From Cytophagales bacterium (GTDB taxonomy: Bacteria; Bacteroidota; Bacteroidia; Cytophagales; Cyclobacteriaceae), in the NCBI GenBank assembly GCA_022360015.1, contig JAKSDQ010000061.1:20891-84890 (forward strand): 64,000 bases of DNA. The letters run 5' to 3'. Position numbers and translations under genes: made by a program. Shown here one piece after another: positions 48,201 through 56,169 of the stretch (positions are counted from its first letter, which is position 1; every line of letters begins with the position of its first letter). The notes under the pieces were generated by a model. That model was not told the DNA's origin. It made no database searches and was given only the letters and a program-made list of their open reading frames with translations.

Positions 48201-48635
48201 TTCGTCGGTTACACGCCCTTTAATTATTTTTTCCTGTGACCCGGAAAGCTCTTCGATTACAGGCTTAGCTTTAGCCCTGCCCTCAAATACGACAATATTT
48301 TCATTGATCCTGCGAAAATTTACCTGGGCCTGTGAAGCTATTTGTGTTAGCAGCTCTGCCACCGAAATATTGCTTCCTGCCACTTTAACCCACCTTCTTT
48401 TATCCAAACGATCATCATTATAGCTGAACCTGAAATCTGTTGACTTTTCAATCGTTTTTAATACCTTTTCCAACTGACCATCAATTTCCAAGGATATTTT
48501 AATATCATGAATACTCCTCCGCTGGGCACTGGAGCTATTGGCCATCAACAGGCTTAATGAAAGACAGTTGATTACGGCCAATATTAAAGTGATCCTGGAC
48601 ATAGAAATTAGTTTGCTCGTAATGGTTTTTTTCAT
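45213..48635 (-). CDS. SusC/RagA-type TonB-linked outer membrane protein with STN domain
   Basis: A 1140-residue TonB-dependent transporter. After the signal peptide it has an STN domain (about 48-118, including IEKSTDFRFSYNDDRL), then a carboxypeptidase-regulatory-like domain from about 138 (IIKGRVTDENGEPLPGATVA), then the TonB box and plug (QEIIVVGYGTQKKTDITGSI) and a 22-strand-type barrel ending in YMLGVNLGF. The STN domain is the part that contacts the anti-sigma factor FecR, which fits the FecR and sigma genes upstream. It imports glycan pieces held by SusD. Confidence 0.96.
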   Translation of the reverse strand: MKKTITSKLISMSRITLILAVINCLSLSLLMANSSSAQRRSIHDIKISLEIDGQLEKVLKTIEKSTDFRFSYNDDRLDKRRWVKVAGSNISVAELLTQIASQAQVNFRRINENIVVFEGRAKAKPVIEELSGSQEKIIKGRVTDENGEPLPGATVAVKETTIGTVTDADGNYTLSSPDDAETLIVSFIGYVSEEIPLNGRSVIDVILYPDITSLQEIIVVGYGTQKKTDITGSITVVDTDEMNKQIDQNVQSLLQGRVAGLVINPSSGAPGAGVSVNIRGSSSANAGSGPLYVIDGVQVGGGSRNSVGGTDQAINPTSSPLSLLNPQDIESIQVLKDASATAIYGARGANGVIIITTKKGKYSQKNQVNVSSYVGVQNLHAKMDLMNGRQHAEYLNDFLTATGNTPAFTESEIAALGEGTDWQNEITRRGTEALIQNHQLSLSGGNDRTTYYLSGSFFDQKGIVLNTGITRYTFRSNIEFDITDRLKLTTAMTFSSTDNQTGSDNSGSNNVRSAIQKGYATSPTIDVVDSDGEFIRDWVNSDKPENPVEALEDLDSKFITENFLGNFGLEWNILEGLNLQASVGVDISNSNGEFYYPSVSTFLGGLTSGRGDLTQNKFNSIINEYTLSYSRIFGDHSLNVLVGSSIQKSKTVTARTTALGFPNDIFRLNAIRQAAGGTTSFSNLSEKSLAGFLGRVNYDYKGLYLLTASIRRDGASVFGPNRKWGTFGSFSAGWRLSNESFMENVTFVDDLKLRIGYGETGNQEIAPYQSFAAVGGGGQYIIDGVVYTGTRPIRLANDDLGWELTKMTNFGLDFGFFENRLYGAMDYFDKTTEDQLLAVELDATNGVESRKLFNTGSITNKGLELLIGGTPVKNQNFTWNTELNVTIINNEVKSNGAGASRFYGNFSPAITGATAKIDSVGLPFGTFYGYQVEGVWNNQSEIDQAGAAGFDTTGISPGDIRILDANGDLSISADDRLILGDPYADFLFGFNNVFSYKGFSLTIFLRGAQGFEVINGASAEIFNPADGTTNKHRDLLNRWTPDNTESNIPRAGARGVVSDAPLSTYVEDGSFVKIQNVQLSYEFRNLPKWLYNATVYLSGQNLATFTDYSGVDPSLISADGVDRGAYPTATTYMLGVNLGF

Positions 48636-48667
48636 ATTTTAGATGATTAGAGTTTAACAAATATGCC

Positions 48668-48738
48668 TTCCCGGAGGCTTCCTCCGGGAATCGTTGAATT
48701 CTATTTTTCAAGACCGGTTGCCGCAATCAACCGGTCTT
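48668..48738 (-). promoter_or_regulatory. two strong hairpins in the fecR-susC gap
   Basis: Hairpin A has arms ttcccggagg (48668-48677) and cctccgggaa (48681-48690) with a three-base loop. Hairpin B has arms aagaccggttg (48710-48720) and caaccggtctt (48728-48738) with a seven-base loop. Both are perfect. Neither has a T-tract after it on the minus strand, so they may be RNA processing or partial-termination structures that let SusC be expressed at a different level from FecR. Confidence 0.5.
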
Positions 48739-48759
48739 TTTCTGCTTACCAATACTTTT

Positions 48760-49833
48760 TCATGGCGATCTTTTTTTGTTGTTTACATAAACTTTTTCTC
48801 CTTTAACCTGAAAGTCCAAATCGAAGGTGAGTTCTATATTTTGTAATACATTTTCTAATGACTCATGCTCGAAAGAAGCACTAAATCTTTCCTGTAAATG
48901 AATGTTCTCATGCAAATCGAAAGCTACCCCATACCATGCTTCCAGTTTTTTAAATACTTCATCAAGCCTGGTTTTATCGAAATAAAGTACATTATCCTTC
49001 CATCCCAATTCTTTTTTCCTGTTGTACGAAAGGATGCTGAGTTCGCTATCCAGCGTGGAAAAAACCGCCATGCTATCCGGTTTCACACGAAGCACTTTTC
49101 CGGTTTGGTTGCGGACTTCCACCAACCCTGTCTCGACGGCTACCTTTTTATCTGTTTCTGTGCGGTAGCTTCTAACATTAAATGAGGTGCCAAGCACCTT
49201 GATATCAATTTCTTCCGTTTTGATGATAAAGGGGGCCTCTTTGTTTTCAGTCACATTAAAAAAGGCTTCCCCTTCCAGAAATACCTCCCTTTTACCCCCT
49301 GAAAATCTTTCAGGAAAACGAAGAAGGCTATTTGTACTCAGCTTAACAGTTGAGCCATCGGGCAGTCTGGTTAGGAGCCTTTGCCCACTTTGGGTTTGTT
49401 TTTGCACCTCCTGAACCGCTAAAAGCTTATTTTCAGTATTTTGGCTGTTCCAATAGTAATAGATCGCCGATGTAGTCAATGCGAAAATTACTAATAAAAA
49501 TATCCCGGGCTTATTGAAAAACCTTCTTTTTGTATGCAGACGAACCGGAGGCCTCGCTTTTGTTCTCTTTTTCCGGTTTTCACGCTCCATCCCTTCCAGG
49601 TTTTCCAACAACTCCTCCATGTTAATTTTATCGTAGGTGTCTTCCAGGAGCCTATTCCATTTTTCCAGATTGCCGGGGTTAATTTTTGTTTGTTGCCATT
49701 TTTTATGAAATTCCTTCTCGATATCCGGTGGTAAATCTGATGACGCAAACCATGTAATCACCAGCGCTTCCTCCTCCGGGGAGCATTCACCGTTTAGATA
49801 TTTGTCCAACAATTTAAGATTGAATGTTGACAT
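48760..49833 (-). CDS. FecR-family anti-sigma factor
   Basis: A 357-residue protein. The N-terminal cytoplasmic part (about 1-105) has CSPEEEALVITWFASSDLPP, then one membrane span (GIFLLVIFALTTSAIYYY), then a periplasmic FecR domain with LPDGSTVKLSTNSLLRFPER, REVFLEGEAFFNVTENKEAP and IKVLGTSFNVRSY. The C-terminal 70 residues resemble the secretin/TonB short N-terminal partner domain. It holds the ECF sigma factor inactive until SusC reports glycan uptake. It is divergent from the sigma gene. Confidence 0.93.
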   Translation of the reverse strand: MSTFNLKLLDKYLNGECSPEEEALVITWFASSDLPPDIEKEFHKKWQQTKINPGNLEKWNRLLEDTYDKINMEELLENLEGMERENRKKRTKARPPVRLHTKRRFFNKPGIFLLVIFALTTSAIYYYWNSQNTENKLLAVQEVQKQTQSGQRLLTRLPDGSTVKLSTNSLLRFPERFSGGKREVFLEGEAFFNVTENKEAPFIIKTEEIDIKVLGTSFNVRSYRTETDKKVAVETGLVEVRNQTGKVLRVKPDSMAVFSTLDSELSILSYNRKKELGWKDNVLYFDKTRLDEVFKKLEAWYGVAFDLHENIHLQERFSASFEHESLENVLQNIELTFDLDFQVKGEKVYVNNKKRSP

Positions 49834-49851
49834 AACTTAATAGGCTATCTA

Positions 49852-49881
49852 GTAGTAATACAAACTACCTCGTATTACTAC
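49852..49881. promoter_or_regulatory. ten-base inverted repeat between fecR and the sigma gene
   Basis: Arms gtagtaatac (49852-49861) and gtattactac (49872-49881) are perfect complements separated by ten bases, so the half-sites are two helical turns apart centre to centre. The repeat begins 19 bases before the FecR start. It could be a dimeric operator for the divergent pair, or a hairpin in the FecR leader. Confidence 0.5.
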
Positions 49882-50009
49882 GTAAAGCAAAAGCTATCTT
49901 TTTAGGAATTCTTCAATTGATAGGCGATTATTTGTTTCGTTTTTTAAAAATTGCTAGTTTACAAGCCATAATTTTGGCGATATCTTTTTATTGCAGTATT
50001 GATAATGTG

Positions 50010-50549
50010 ATGAAAAATGACCTGGATGACATCGTAAAAAGGCTCAATAAAGGTGACAAAAAGGCCTATGGCATGCTTTTTCTAATGTATGCTGATAAAC
50101 TATACAAATTCAGCCGGTCATTTTACGCCGATGATCGCGACGCGGAAGAAATAGTGCAGGAAGTCTTCATGAAATTATGGATAAACAGAAAGGAAATCAA
50201 AGACCCGGGTACATTTAATGCCTATATATTTACGATAGCTAAAAACCTGATCTACAATAATCTAAAAAGAAAGGTTTACAGCAAAAAGTATTATTCTTAC
50301 CTGAAAAATGCGCATTCTTACCATGCTAATCTTGTTGAGGAAAGTTTTAACTTTAATGAACTGGAAAATGCCGTGCGGCGAGTCATTGAAGGGTTTCCAG
50401 CCAAAAGAAAAGAAATCTTTCTTTTAAGCAGAAATGAGGGCTTATCCAACAAAGAGATTGCCCAAAGGCTCAACCTCTCTTTAAGAACAGTAGAAACTCA
50501 CATATATCTGGCCCTGAAGCACATCAAGAAAATGCTCGACATTCGATGA
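50010..50549 (+). CDS. ECF-type RNA polymerase sigma factor (FecI-like)
   Basis: 179 residues from the ATG at 50010; a TTG at 49917 would add 31 residues of poor character. Region 2 is FLMYADKLYKFSRSFY plus RDAEEIVQEVFMKLW, and region 4 is FLLSRNEGLSNKEIAQRLNL followed by RTVETHIYLALKHIKK, both standard for Bacteroidota FecI-like factors. It should transcribe the susC operon when FecR releases it. It is the only plus-strand gene of the locus. Confidence 0.94.
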   Translation: MKNDLDDIVKRLNKGDKKAYGMLFLMYADKLYKFSRSFYADDRDAEEIVQEVFMKLWINRKEIKDPGTFNAYIFTIAKNLIYNNLKRKVYSKKYYSYLKNAHSYHANLVEESFNFNELENAVRRVIEGFPAKRKEIFLLSRNEGLSNKEIAQRLNLSLRTVETHIYLALKHIKKMLDIR

Positions 50550-50791
50550 GCACCTGACGATCCTGCAGGAAACCGAATGACCTGTTATTAATCTTAAATG
50601 CCATAAATGACATATATTTCAGGGGGTAAAAAGGCAACATACTGATTTTTTACTGATTAACTACAGGTATAATACAACTAAGTGGAAATATTTCTATTAT
50701 CTTCCGAAGATATAACTGTTTTTGGGGCTCTACCGATTCATCTTCGTCCACATTCAAAAAATTGGGGCCTCGAGTAGTGGATATAAAGATT

Positions 50792-51424
50792 TTAGTCAGA
50801 AAAGCTTAAATTTAAATAAAAATCAATATGCACATTTTCATTCACTTTCATTAATCCCAGCAATTTCCGGGGGGGAATCAAGCCAAAATCACGTATATTA
50901 ATATGTAACGATCCCGAATACGTCCCGGGGGAGCCATTGGCCGGTTCGTTAACCTCCAAATTGTATTCATTTTGCCTTCCTGCGATGGTTACGCTTATCT
51001 TTGCGGATGAAATCATTCCGGTATGCTGTTTCTGGTTTTGGCTTTTTAGAAGGTCTTCACCGGATGCGATATCTAAGGCTTCAATCTTTAATTCCGGAAA
51101 GTCCTGAACCCGCAGCAACTTTTGAAAATCTTTGGTTATCAGCTTATTACCACAATCAAACTGCATTACCCTCAGGTTTATGTCGGCATGCTCCAATAAC
51201 AATTTATTGGGTTCTTGTGGCACCACCCTTACTAACAACGTATCTGAAAGGCTTTTTACATATTGGCAATGAAATTTAGTGAGATTGGTCCTGCCATGAA
51301 CGATTAAATAACTACCCCCATTAATGTGTACTTTCACTAATGGGGTGTTAGGTTTATGAGGCTCATCATTACATAATAAGGTGGCAAATGATACTATTGG
51401 AATCAAAAATGATTTTATGGACAT
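50792..51424 (-). CDS. YceI-like secreted protein
   Basis: A 210-residue protein with a short signal-like N-terminus and a lipocalin-like beta pattern: VHGRTNLTKFHCQYV near residue 43, then VMQFDCGNKLITKDFQKLL and FPELKIEALDI, and a final VNENVHIDFYLNL. These match the general YceI/polyprenoid-binding layout, though the identity is distant. It is the last gene of a three-gene unit with a porin and a clear YceI protein, 84 bases after the porin stop. A role in binding a lipophilic molecule in the periplasm is inferred from the family. Confidence 0.7.
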   Translation of the reverse strand: MSIKSFLIPIVSFATLLCNDEPHKPNTPLVKVHINGGSYLIVHGRTNLTKFHCQYVKSLSDTLLVRVVPQEPNKLLLEHADINLRVMQFDCGNKLITKDFQKLLRVQDFPELKIEALDIASGEDLLKSQNQKQHTGMISSAKISVTIAGRQNEYNLEVNEPANGSPGTYSGSLHINIRDFGLIPPRKLLGLMKVNENVHIDFYLNLSFSD

Positions 51425-51508
51425 GAGTTGGGGATTTACACAACTGATTTAAGTTATAAGGTAAAAAAGGCGGGAAAGTCGTTTTCCCGCCACCCGGAAG
51501 CGCATGTA

Positions 51509-52789
51509 TTAAAAACTGATTACCGCTTCGAATACGAATCCATCAAATTCGCCACCATTGTATTTGCTACCTGTCCAGCCATCTCCGGAATATTCCTGTC
51601 TTACATATTCAAGTTTTGCCATTATGTTATTGGTAAGATACCACCCCCCGACAAAGTTCAATCTACTAATTTCACTGGTACTGGCTGTTTCTGTCATCTC
51701 ACCTTCTATCGTATTGTACCTGCTGCCAAAGTACAATTGCTCCTTGCCACCAAATCTGTAAATAAGTTCACCGGCCACCTGGGTGAACGATCCGTCACCC
51801 ATATCATCCCCATTGCCAATTCTTTCATAAATTCCAAAGAATTCGAGGCCCTTATATTTAATAAACGGGTTAATCTGAATAGCGGTTAACTGCAGGAATC
51901 TCGGATTGAAACGACCATCAAAATCACTGCCTGAGCGTGTCGAAGCTTCTTCCAGCGATTGCATTACCTGATAGTATCTTGTGCCTGCCCTGTCGCCACC
52001 ATACAGGTAAAAGCCTGTACTTATACCATTATTTGTGTACCAGGAACCGGTAAGTCTGACACGCAGATCTTCACCCATCTGTCTGTCAAAACCAAGTTTT
52101 CCGTAGAAAGATGCTTGATTGTCAGAGTTGTCATTGACCACAACATTCTGGTTGAGTTTACCATTGGATATACCAAGCACTCCGATAAAGCCATTCATTT
52201 GGAAATTTACCTCTCCAAAGGCCTCGGTGGTGAAAGAATCCATGAGATAATTACCCACAAACGGATTAAATATTGCCCTGGCGTTGTCACTTCTTCTAAA
52301 GTGTGCATCCCCATAGTTAATCTCATCCAGGCCTATGATAATGGTTACCTTGTCCATAATTTCAGCAGCAAAGCCCGGCTTTATAAAATCCAGCTTGTCA
52401 ACTTTAAAGTGACCTCCTTTTACCCAGGCTTCTTCATGATGCCTGGATGACAGGTAAGTTCTCAGGTGCATAGTCAATCCATCGTATATCTGTACATCCA
52501 GGTTTAGGTTGGCATTTGGCAGGTTAAAGTCGGTACCCAGTTCAACGAGACTGTCTGTACTGTTGCTTTGATTCAGGCCTTGAAACTGCATGGCAAAGTC
52601 GCCTCCTACGCGCACTTTGAAACCATCGAAGGTGACTGTGTCTTTTTTGGAAGTTTCAAAAACGTTTAACCCTCTTTTGTCGTTGTACCGGTAGTACTGT
52701 ATGTCAGGCTGGAAACCCTGTGCCATGGAACTGGTGGCCAACAAGAAAACGCTTATTTGTAAGGTGATTTTTAGTAGTTTGGTCTTCAT
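51509..52789 (-). CDS. outer membrane porin (phosphate-selective porin-like)
   Basis: 426 residues from the ATG at 52789 (a TTG eight codons earlier is unlikely). The signal peptide ends LLATSSMAQ. The rest is a beta-barrel with alternating strands, among them KVRVGGDFAMQFQGLNQ, LTMHLRTYLSSRHHEEAW and a C-terminal FVFEAVISF that closes with Phe, the outer membrane insertion signal. The layout is like Bacteroidota OprO/P-type porins. The substrate cannot be told. It lies between two YceI-type genes in one unit. Confidence 0.82.
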   Translation of the reverse strand: MKTKLLKITLQISVFLLATSSMAQGFQPDIQYYRYNDKRGLNVFETSKKDTVTFDGFKVRVGGDFAMQFQGLNQSNSTDSLVELGTDFNLPNANLNLDVQIYDGLTMHLRTYLSSRHHEEAWVKGGHFKVDKLDFIKPGFAAEIMDKVTIIIGLDEINYGDAHFRRSDNARAIFNPFVGNYLMDSFTTEAFGEVNFQMNGFIGVLGISNGKLNQNVVVNDNSDNQASFYGKLGFDRQMGEDLRVRLTGSWYTNNGISTGFYLYGGDRAGTRYYQVMQSLEEASTRSGSDFDGRFNPRFLQLTAIQINPFIKYKGLEFFGIYERIGNGDDMGDGSFTQVAGELIYRFGGKEQLYFGSRYNTIEGEMTETASTSEISRLNFVGGWYLTNNIMAKLEYVRQEYSGDGWTGSKYNGGEFDGFVFEAVISF

Positions 52790-52842
52790 TTTTCCATATT
52801 TATAATTGAACAAAAAATACTTTAAAATTTAGTAGTGATCTC

Positions 52843-53400
52843 CTATCCTGTTTTAATGGCACCTGGTAATGCTGTCGGTGGGTCTACATTAAATCCGGTC
52901 ATATTGATCTTAATTTCGCTTGTAAACGCTGCCTTTTCAGGGGCGTGAATAGGGTAGTTTACATGCCTTTGTACTTGCTTTGTAAGACGGGCTATTTGTA
53001 GTTCACCGGTGGTATTGAGCACATTGCCAGGCTTTAAATCATCACTGGTCAGGACATATTCGATTTCAGGATGATCTGCGGATTTTAGAGCTACGCAGGT
53101 GTTTTTGTCCATACTCCTTGTGCCACTTTTTATGGCTGTTACAGGTATGGTGACCTTCAGGCCTTGGATATCCTGAAGTTTTTCTTCGTTAAGACCGATG
53201 TTTGCCTGCCCCTCAATCTTATTCACAATAGACACCCGGTCGTGCAACGAGGAGGTTCCGCTGATGGTTACTTCGCTTGATGGACCTGGTTTTAATGTGA
53301 CTTGCGACCATGACAAATGAGGTAAAAGGAGCAAAAAAAAGATAGCTTTCACCCATTTCAGGCCACCAATAGCCGGAAACCGGGTTTGGCGGATTTGCAT
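52843..53400 (-). CDS. YceI family protein ending at an in-frame amber codon
   Basis: A 185-residue secreted protein with a signal peptide (FFLLLLPHLSWSQ). It has the YceI pattern SSEVTISGTSSLHDRVSIVN, IPVTAIKSGTRSMDKNT, HPEIEYVLTSDDL and FNVDPPTALPGAIKTG. Family members normally continue through one more strand. Here a TAG at 52843-52845 stops it, but the same frame goes on six codons as EITTKF to a TAA at 52822-52824, which looks like the natural end. A single base change (GAG to TAG) would explain it. The product may still fold, since only the last strand is lost. Confidence 0.8.
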   Translation of the reverse strand: MQIRQTRFPAIGGLKWVKAIFFLLLLPHLSWSQVTLKPGPSSEVTISGTSSLHDRVSIVNKIEGQANIGLNEEKLQDIQGLKVTIPVTAIKSGTRSMDKNTCVALKSADHPEIEYVLTSDDLKPGNVLNTTGELQIARLTKQVQRHVNYPIHAPEKAAFTSEIKINMTGFNVDPPTALPGAIKTG

Positions 53401-53569
53401 CGTTAATTAATTTCGTTTCACAAGTATAAGGCAAATATGGTGTTGTTAATCAAAGCCTTATAAAAAGTAAATATATGATGATTGTAGATTAATCGTGCAA
53501 TGAGGGCTGATTAATTTAAAAAAAAGGCACCACCAAGGCACAAAGAAATGTGCCTACTTACGCAATGGG

Positions 53570-53676
53570 GCCAGCGTCTCGTGATTGTTGCACAACGTTT
53601 CGGACAAAACCCTTTGTGCCTCTAAATAAAAATAAAGGTATATTATGATGTTGTGCAACAGCCATGCAACGCTGGC
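53570..53676. repeat. MITE-like inverted-repeat element
   Basis: About 107 bases bounded by imperfect inverted ends. The left end reads gccagcgtctcgtgattg then ttgcacaac, and the right end read in reverse gives gccagcgttgcatggctg then ttgcacaac. Nearby, aggcacaaag (53537-53546) and ctttgtgcct (about 53610-53619) form a second inverted pair. There is no coding capacity. It looks like a small non-autonomous or eroded mobile element; no transposase is in the window. The surrounding gap 53401-53877 has no supported gene. Confidence 0.45.
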
Positions 53677-53877
53677 ACTATCTCTTATCTGGCTTTCAAT
53701 ACATCCGGAAGTATTCAAGGTGTTAACTTTCCCCGGATTGTTCATCACCGGACAACTTTCAGGTTTTCTTCCGGTGGAGTATATTATCTCACAATAAAGC
53801 CAGCCCATTTACAGTTATTATACACAGAAAGTTGCTACGCTATCTAAAATGTGTTGTGAATAAAATGTGTTATGTAA

Positions 53878-54051
53878 ATGAAAACCACCGAAAAGTATGT
53901 TGACAAGGTGAAGCAAACTGCTGCACCCGATACTTCTGAAACCAAAACGCAAATAACTGAAGATTTGCCGCCGACGCCTTGCCCCCGGGATATTGTATTG
54001 ATGCGCATCCACCATATTTTAAAATCAGCGCAAGATGTTTCGTCATCATAA
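53878..54051 (+). CDS. small 57-residue protein before the envelope cluster
   Basis: An ATG-started frame of 57 residues, beginning MKTTEKYVDKVKQTAA and ending LKSAQDVSSS, 15 bases before the next gene on the same strand. It is charged, has a Pro-rich middle (LPPTPCPRD) and no membrane segment or signal. The tight spacing to a clear four-gene unit is the main support. I recognise no family. It could be a cytoplasmic regulator or simply a leader frame. Confidence 0.5.
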   Translation: MKTTEKYVDKVKQTAAPDTSETKTQITEDLPPTPCPRDIVLMRIHHILKSAQDVSSS

Positions 54052-54066
54052 CTAAATTCCCGTAGC

Positions 54067-55371
54067 ATGAAAGATTTGCAAAATTATACCATCGTCCAAC
54101 GGGACGTTGGCCTGGATAGTACACCCCTGAGAAACGAGTCAGGCCAGTATTGCTGGTCTAACGGGCAATTGGAAATACTCAACCGGCCGGAGTTTAATGA
54201 GCTGTGTATCAATAAGGTGAAAATCGCCCAGGCAGACACATCCCTTAAAAACTTAAATGAGGAAATACTGGCGTTTGAGGCACCCATCCAGGCCTTGGAA
54301 CAGGAAGGCAATGGATTATTGACCGGAAACCAACAGGAGATCGAAGACCAGCAGGCCCAGTTTGAACAATTCAGGGCCTCATTGGATCAACTCGATAAGG
54401 ATATGCTCCTGCGGGGTTACATTCCTCCCGCAGAAGAACCACCATCCAAACCGTCAGAACCATCAGCCTTACCACCCAAAAAGCGTTCCCGGGTCACTGT
54501 TAAAGAAGTTTTAGGCTTTCTTTTGATATGGCTGATCGGTGAGGTATTTATGACTTACGTGCAGTGGAACAGCCTGCGGGATGGCAGAGGCATTGAAGAC
54601 ATGATTGTGCGCAGTATTTCACTGGGAGTGGTGCTTTTCCTGATCCATTTGGTGGGGCGGTTTTTTAAGCGTGATGGGCGCCCTGTGCAAATAGTATTCC
54701 TGGGTTTCAGTTTTCTGATGCTTTTTACCATGCTTTTAGGTCCGTTGTTATTGAATGAAGCCTATCCGCCTCCGGAAGGGAACACCGATAGTGCATCGCT
54801 ATGGGCTTTGCAGGATGAGACCGTAGTCCCACAAGCTGATGTAGCGTCACCTTATCCCTGGTGGGTCAGCTTCTATCGTAAAAACGATATGTTGCCGGGT
54901 ATTTTTGTGTTTTTGTTTTTTGTCATTATGCAAACCTTTGTAAAACACAAACCTGTGGTTTCCAAACCTATCGCCCCCCTGCCCGCTCCTCCAACGGATA
55001 AAACGCAGGTGACGGATAAAACACAAATCGAGGAAAGGAGACAATATTACCTGCAACAAATCCAACGTGCGGAAAAGCGGTTAAAGGAACTACACCAGGT
55101 TCTAAATAATGCCATAGTGCCCAACACCAGGCAGCTTCAAAGCATCCTCGATGAACTACAGGTCAAGCAGACCGAAATGATGGCTTTGAAAAAAGAAAAA
55201 GACCGCTTATTGATGGACAACGACCAACTGTTGCGAAAGTTGGAAATGCACCTGAACCATTATCAGACAGAATACCTCAACGTGCTGAAGAATGATGCTG
55301 TCAAGGCTTTGGTGGTACAGCCCGGCTGGCCTACCAGGCAGGACATTAAAGCTTATTTTGATTTACCATAA
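54067..55371 (+). CDS. multi-span membrane protein with two coiled coils
   Basis: A 434-residue protein of unknown family. Residues about 45-118 form a coiled coil, followed by a Pro/Ser linker (PPAEEPPSKPSEPSALPP). Four membrane segments follow, at about 145-165, 182-202, 212-234 and 280-300. A second coiled coil occupies about 320-415. There is no signal peptide, so the coiled coils probably face the cytoplasm. It is the first large gene of the cluster and is 10 bases from the lipoprotein gene. It may be a scaffold for the enzyme encoded by the last gene; this rests on context. Confidence 0.75.
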   Translation: MKDLQNYTIVQRDVGLDSTPLRNESGQYCWSNGQLEILNRPEFNELCINKVKIAQADTSLKNLNEEILAFEAPIQALEQEGNGLLTGNQQEIEDQQAQFEQFRASLDQLDKDMLLRGYIPPAEEPPSKPSEPSALPPKKRSRVTVKEVLGFLLIWLIGEVFMTYVQWNSLRDGRGIEDMIVRSISLGVVLFLIHLVGRFFKRDGRPVQIVFLGFSFLMLFTMLLGPLLLNEAYPPPEGNTDSASLWALQDETVVPQADVASPYPWWVSFYRKNDMLPGIFVFLFFVIMQTFVKHKPVVSKPIAPLPAPPTDKTQVTDKTQIEERRQYYLQQIQRAEKRLKELHQVLNNAIVPNTRQLQSILDELQVKQTEMMALKKEKDRLLMDNDQLLRKLEMHLNHYQTEYLNVLKNDAVKALVVQPGWPTRQDIKAYFDLP

Positions 55372-55381
55372 AGACGAACCC

Positions 55382-56161
55382 ATGATGCGATTCATGAATC
55401 TTTTCATACCGATGGCTTTCCTGGTATTTCTCGCAGGATGTAATGCATGGACAGAATGTGAAAGTGTTAAATCCCGTGAAGCCATTCTTTTGATCGATGT
55501 GACTGATAAACAATTATTTGCCGATATTGAATCAGACCTTCATGCCAACCTCCCCACATTTATGGCAAAAACCGGATTAGGTGATATTTCCCCCTGTGAA
55601 AGTTTTACCCTGACCCTGGTACCTATTAGTGCCAAAGAAGGGTTGCAAACCGCTTCTGAAACCATTGCGATTACACGAAAGGGTCAAAGCTATCAGGCAG
55701 AAAGACAACAAGCCAGTCCGGCACCTTTGGTCAACCTTCTGAGGGCTCAGTTGACTGCTTTCAAAGCCCTTACCGATGATAAAGGCAGCACCTCGGGCAG
55801 CAGCATTGCCAACGTAATGGTGAAGGCTTTAACTCACGCCAATATCGGGTCAGAGACCACGTTGATTATTTTTTCAGACATGATTGAAAATAACCGGTAC
55901 CTGAACATGTACCGGAATATTCCAGCCCATGAAAACCTGGCAGAAGTAGTTCCGAAACTGATTGATCCAATGGTGCTACAGGAATTTGAAGTGCGGCAAA
56001 GAGAAGGGTTGGAGGCCAATATAATTATCGTATGCAAAGACAGTGCAAACGAAAAGGTCAATGCCAGACAACGGGAAGTAAAAAGCTTCTGGGCCGGTTT
56101 GCTGGCTGAAATGCGGCTGCGGAACGTCCGGTTTATGGATAATCTCTCCAATGTAAATTAA
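55382..56161 (+). CDS. VWA-like lipoprotein
   Basis: 259 residues from the ATG at 55382, after an upstream overlapping frame that is ignored because the lipoprotein signal (FLVFLAGCNAW) begins properly here. The body resembles a von Willebrand factor A fold: EAILLIDVTDKQLFADIESD as the first strand with acidic residues, GSTSGSSIANVMVKALTHAN, and then ETTLIIFSDMIENNRYLN. The first metal site is DVTDK rather than DxSxS, so metal binding is unsure. The Cys anchors it to a membrane facing the periplasm. It is eight bases from the enzyme gene. A partner role in holding the enzyme or the peptidoglycan is likely but unproven. Confidence 0.75.
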   Translation: MMRFMNLFIPMAFLVFLAGCNAWTECESVKSREAILLIDVTDKQLFADIESDLHANLPTFMAKTGLGDISPCESFTLTLVPISAKEGLQTASETIAITRKGQSYQAERQQASPAPLVNLLRAQLTAFKALTDDKGSTSGSSIANVMVKALTHANIGSETTLIIFSDMIENNRYLNMYRNIPAHENLAEVVPKLIDPMVLQEFEVRQREGLEANIIIVCKDSANEKVNARQREVKSFWAGLLAEMRLRNVRFMDNLSNVN

Positions 56162-56169
56162 AGTCACCC

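Noticed and set aside
53653..53847. Small frame with an FSSGGVYYLTIK end, like a type IX sorting tail
   Set aside because: Only a few residues match and there is no gene body upstream; could be a remnant, but not enough to annotate.
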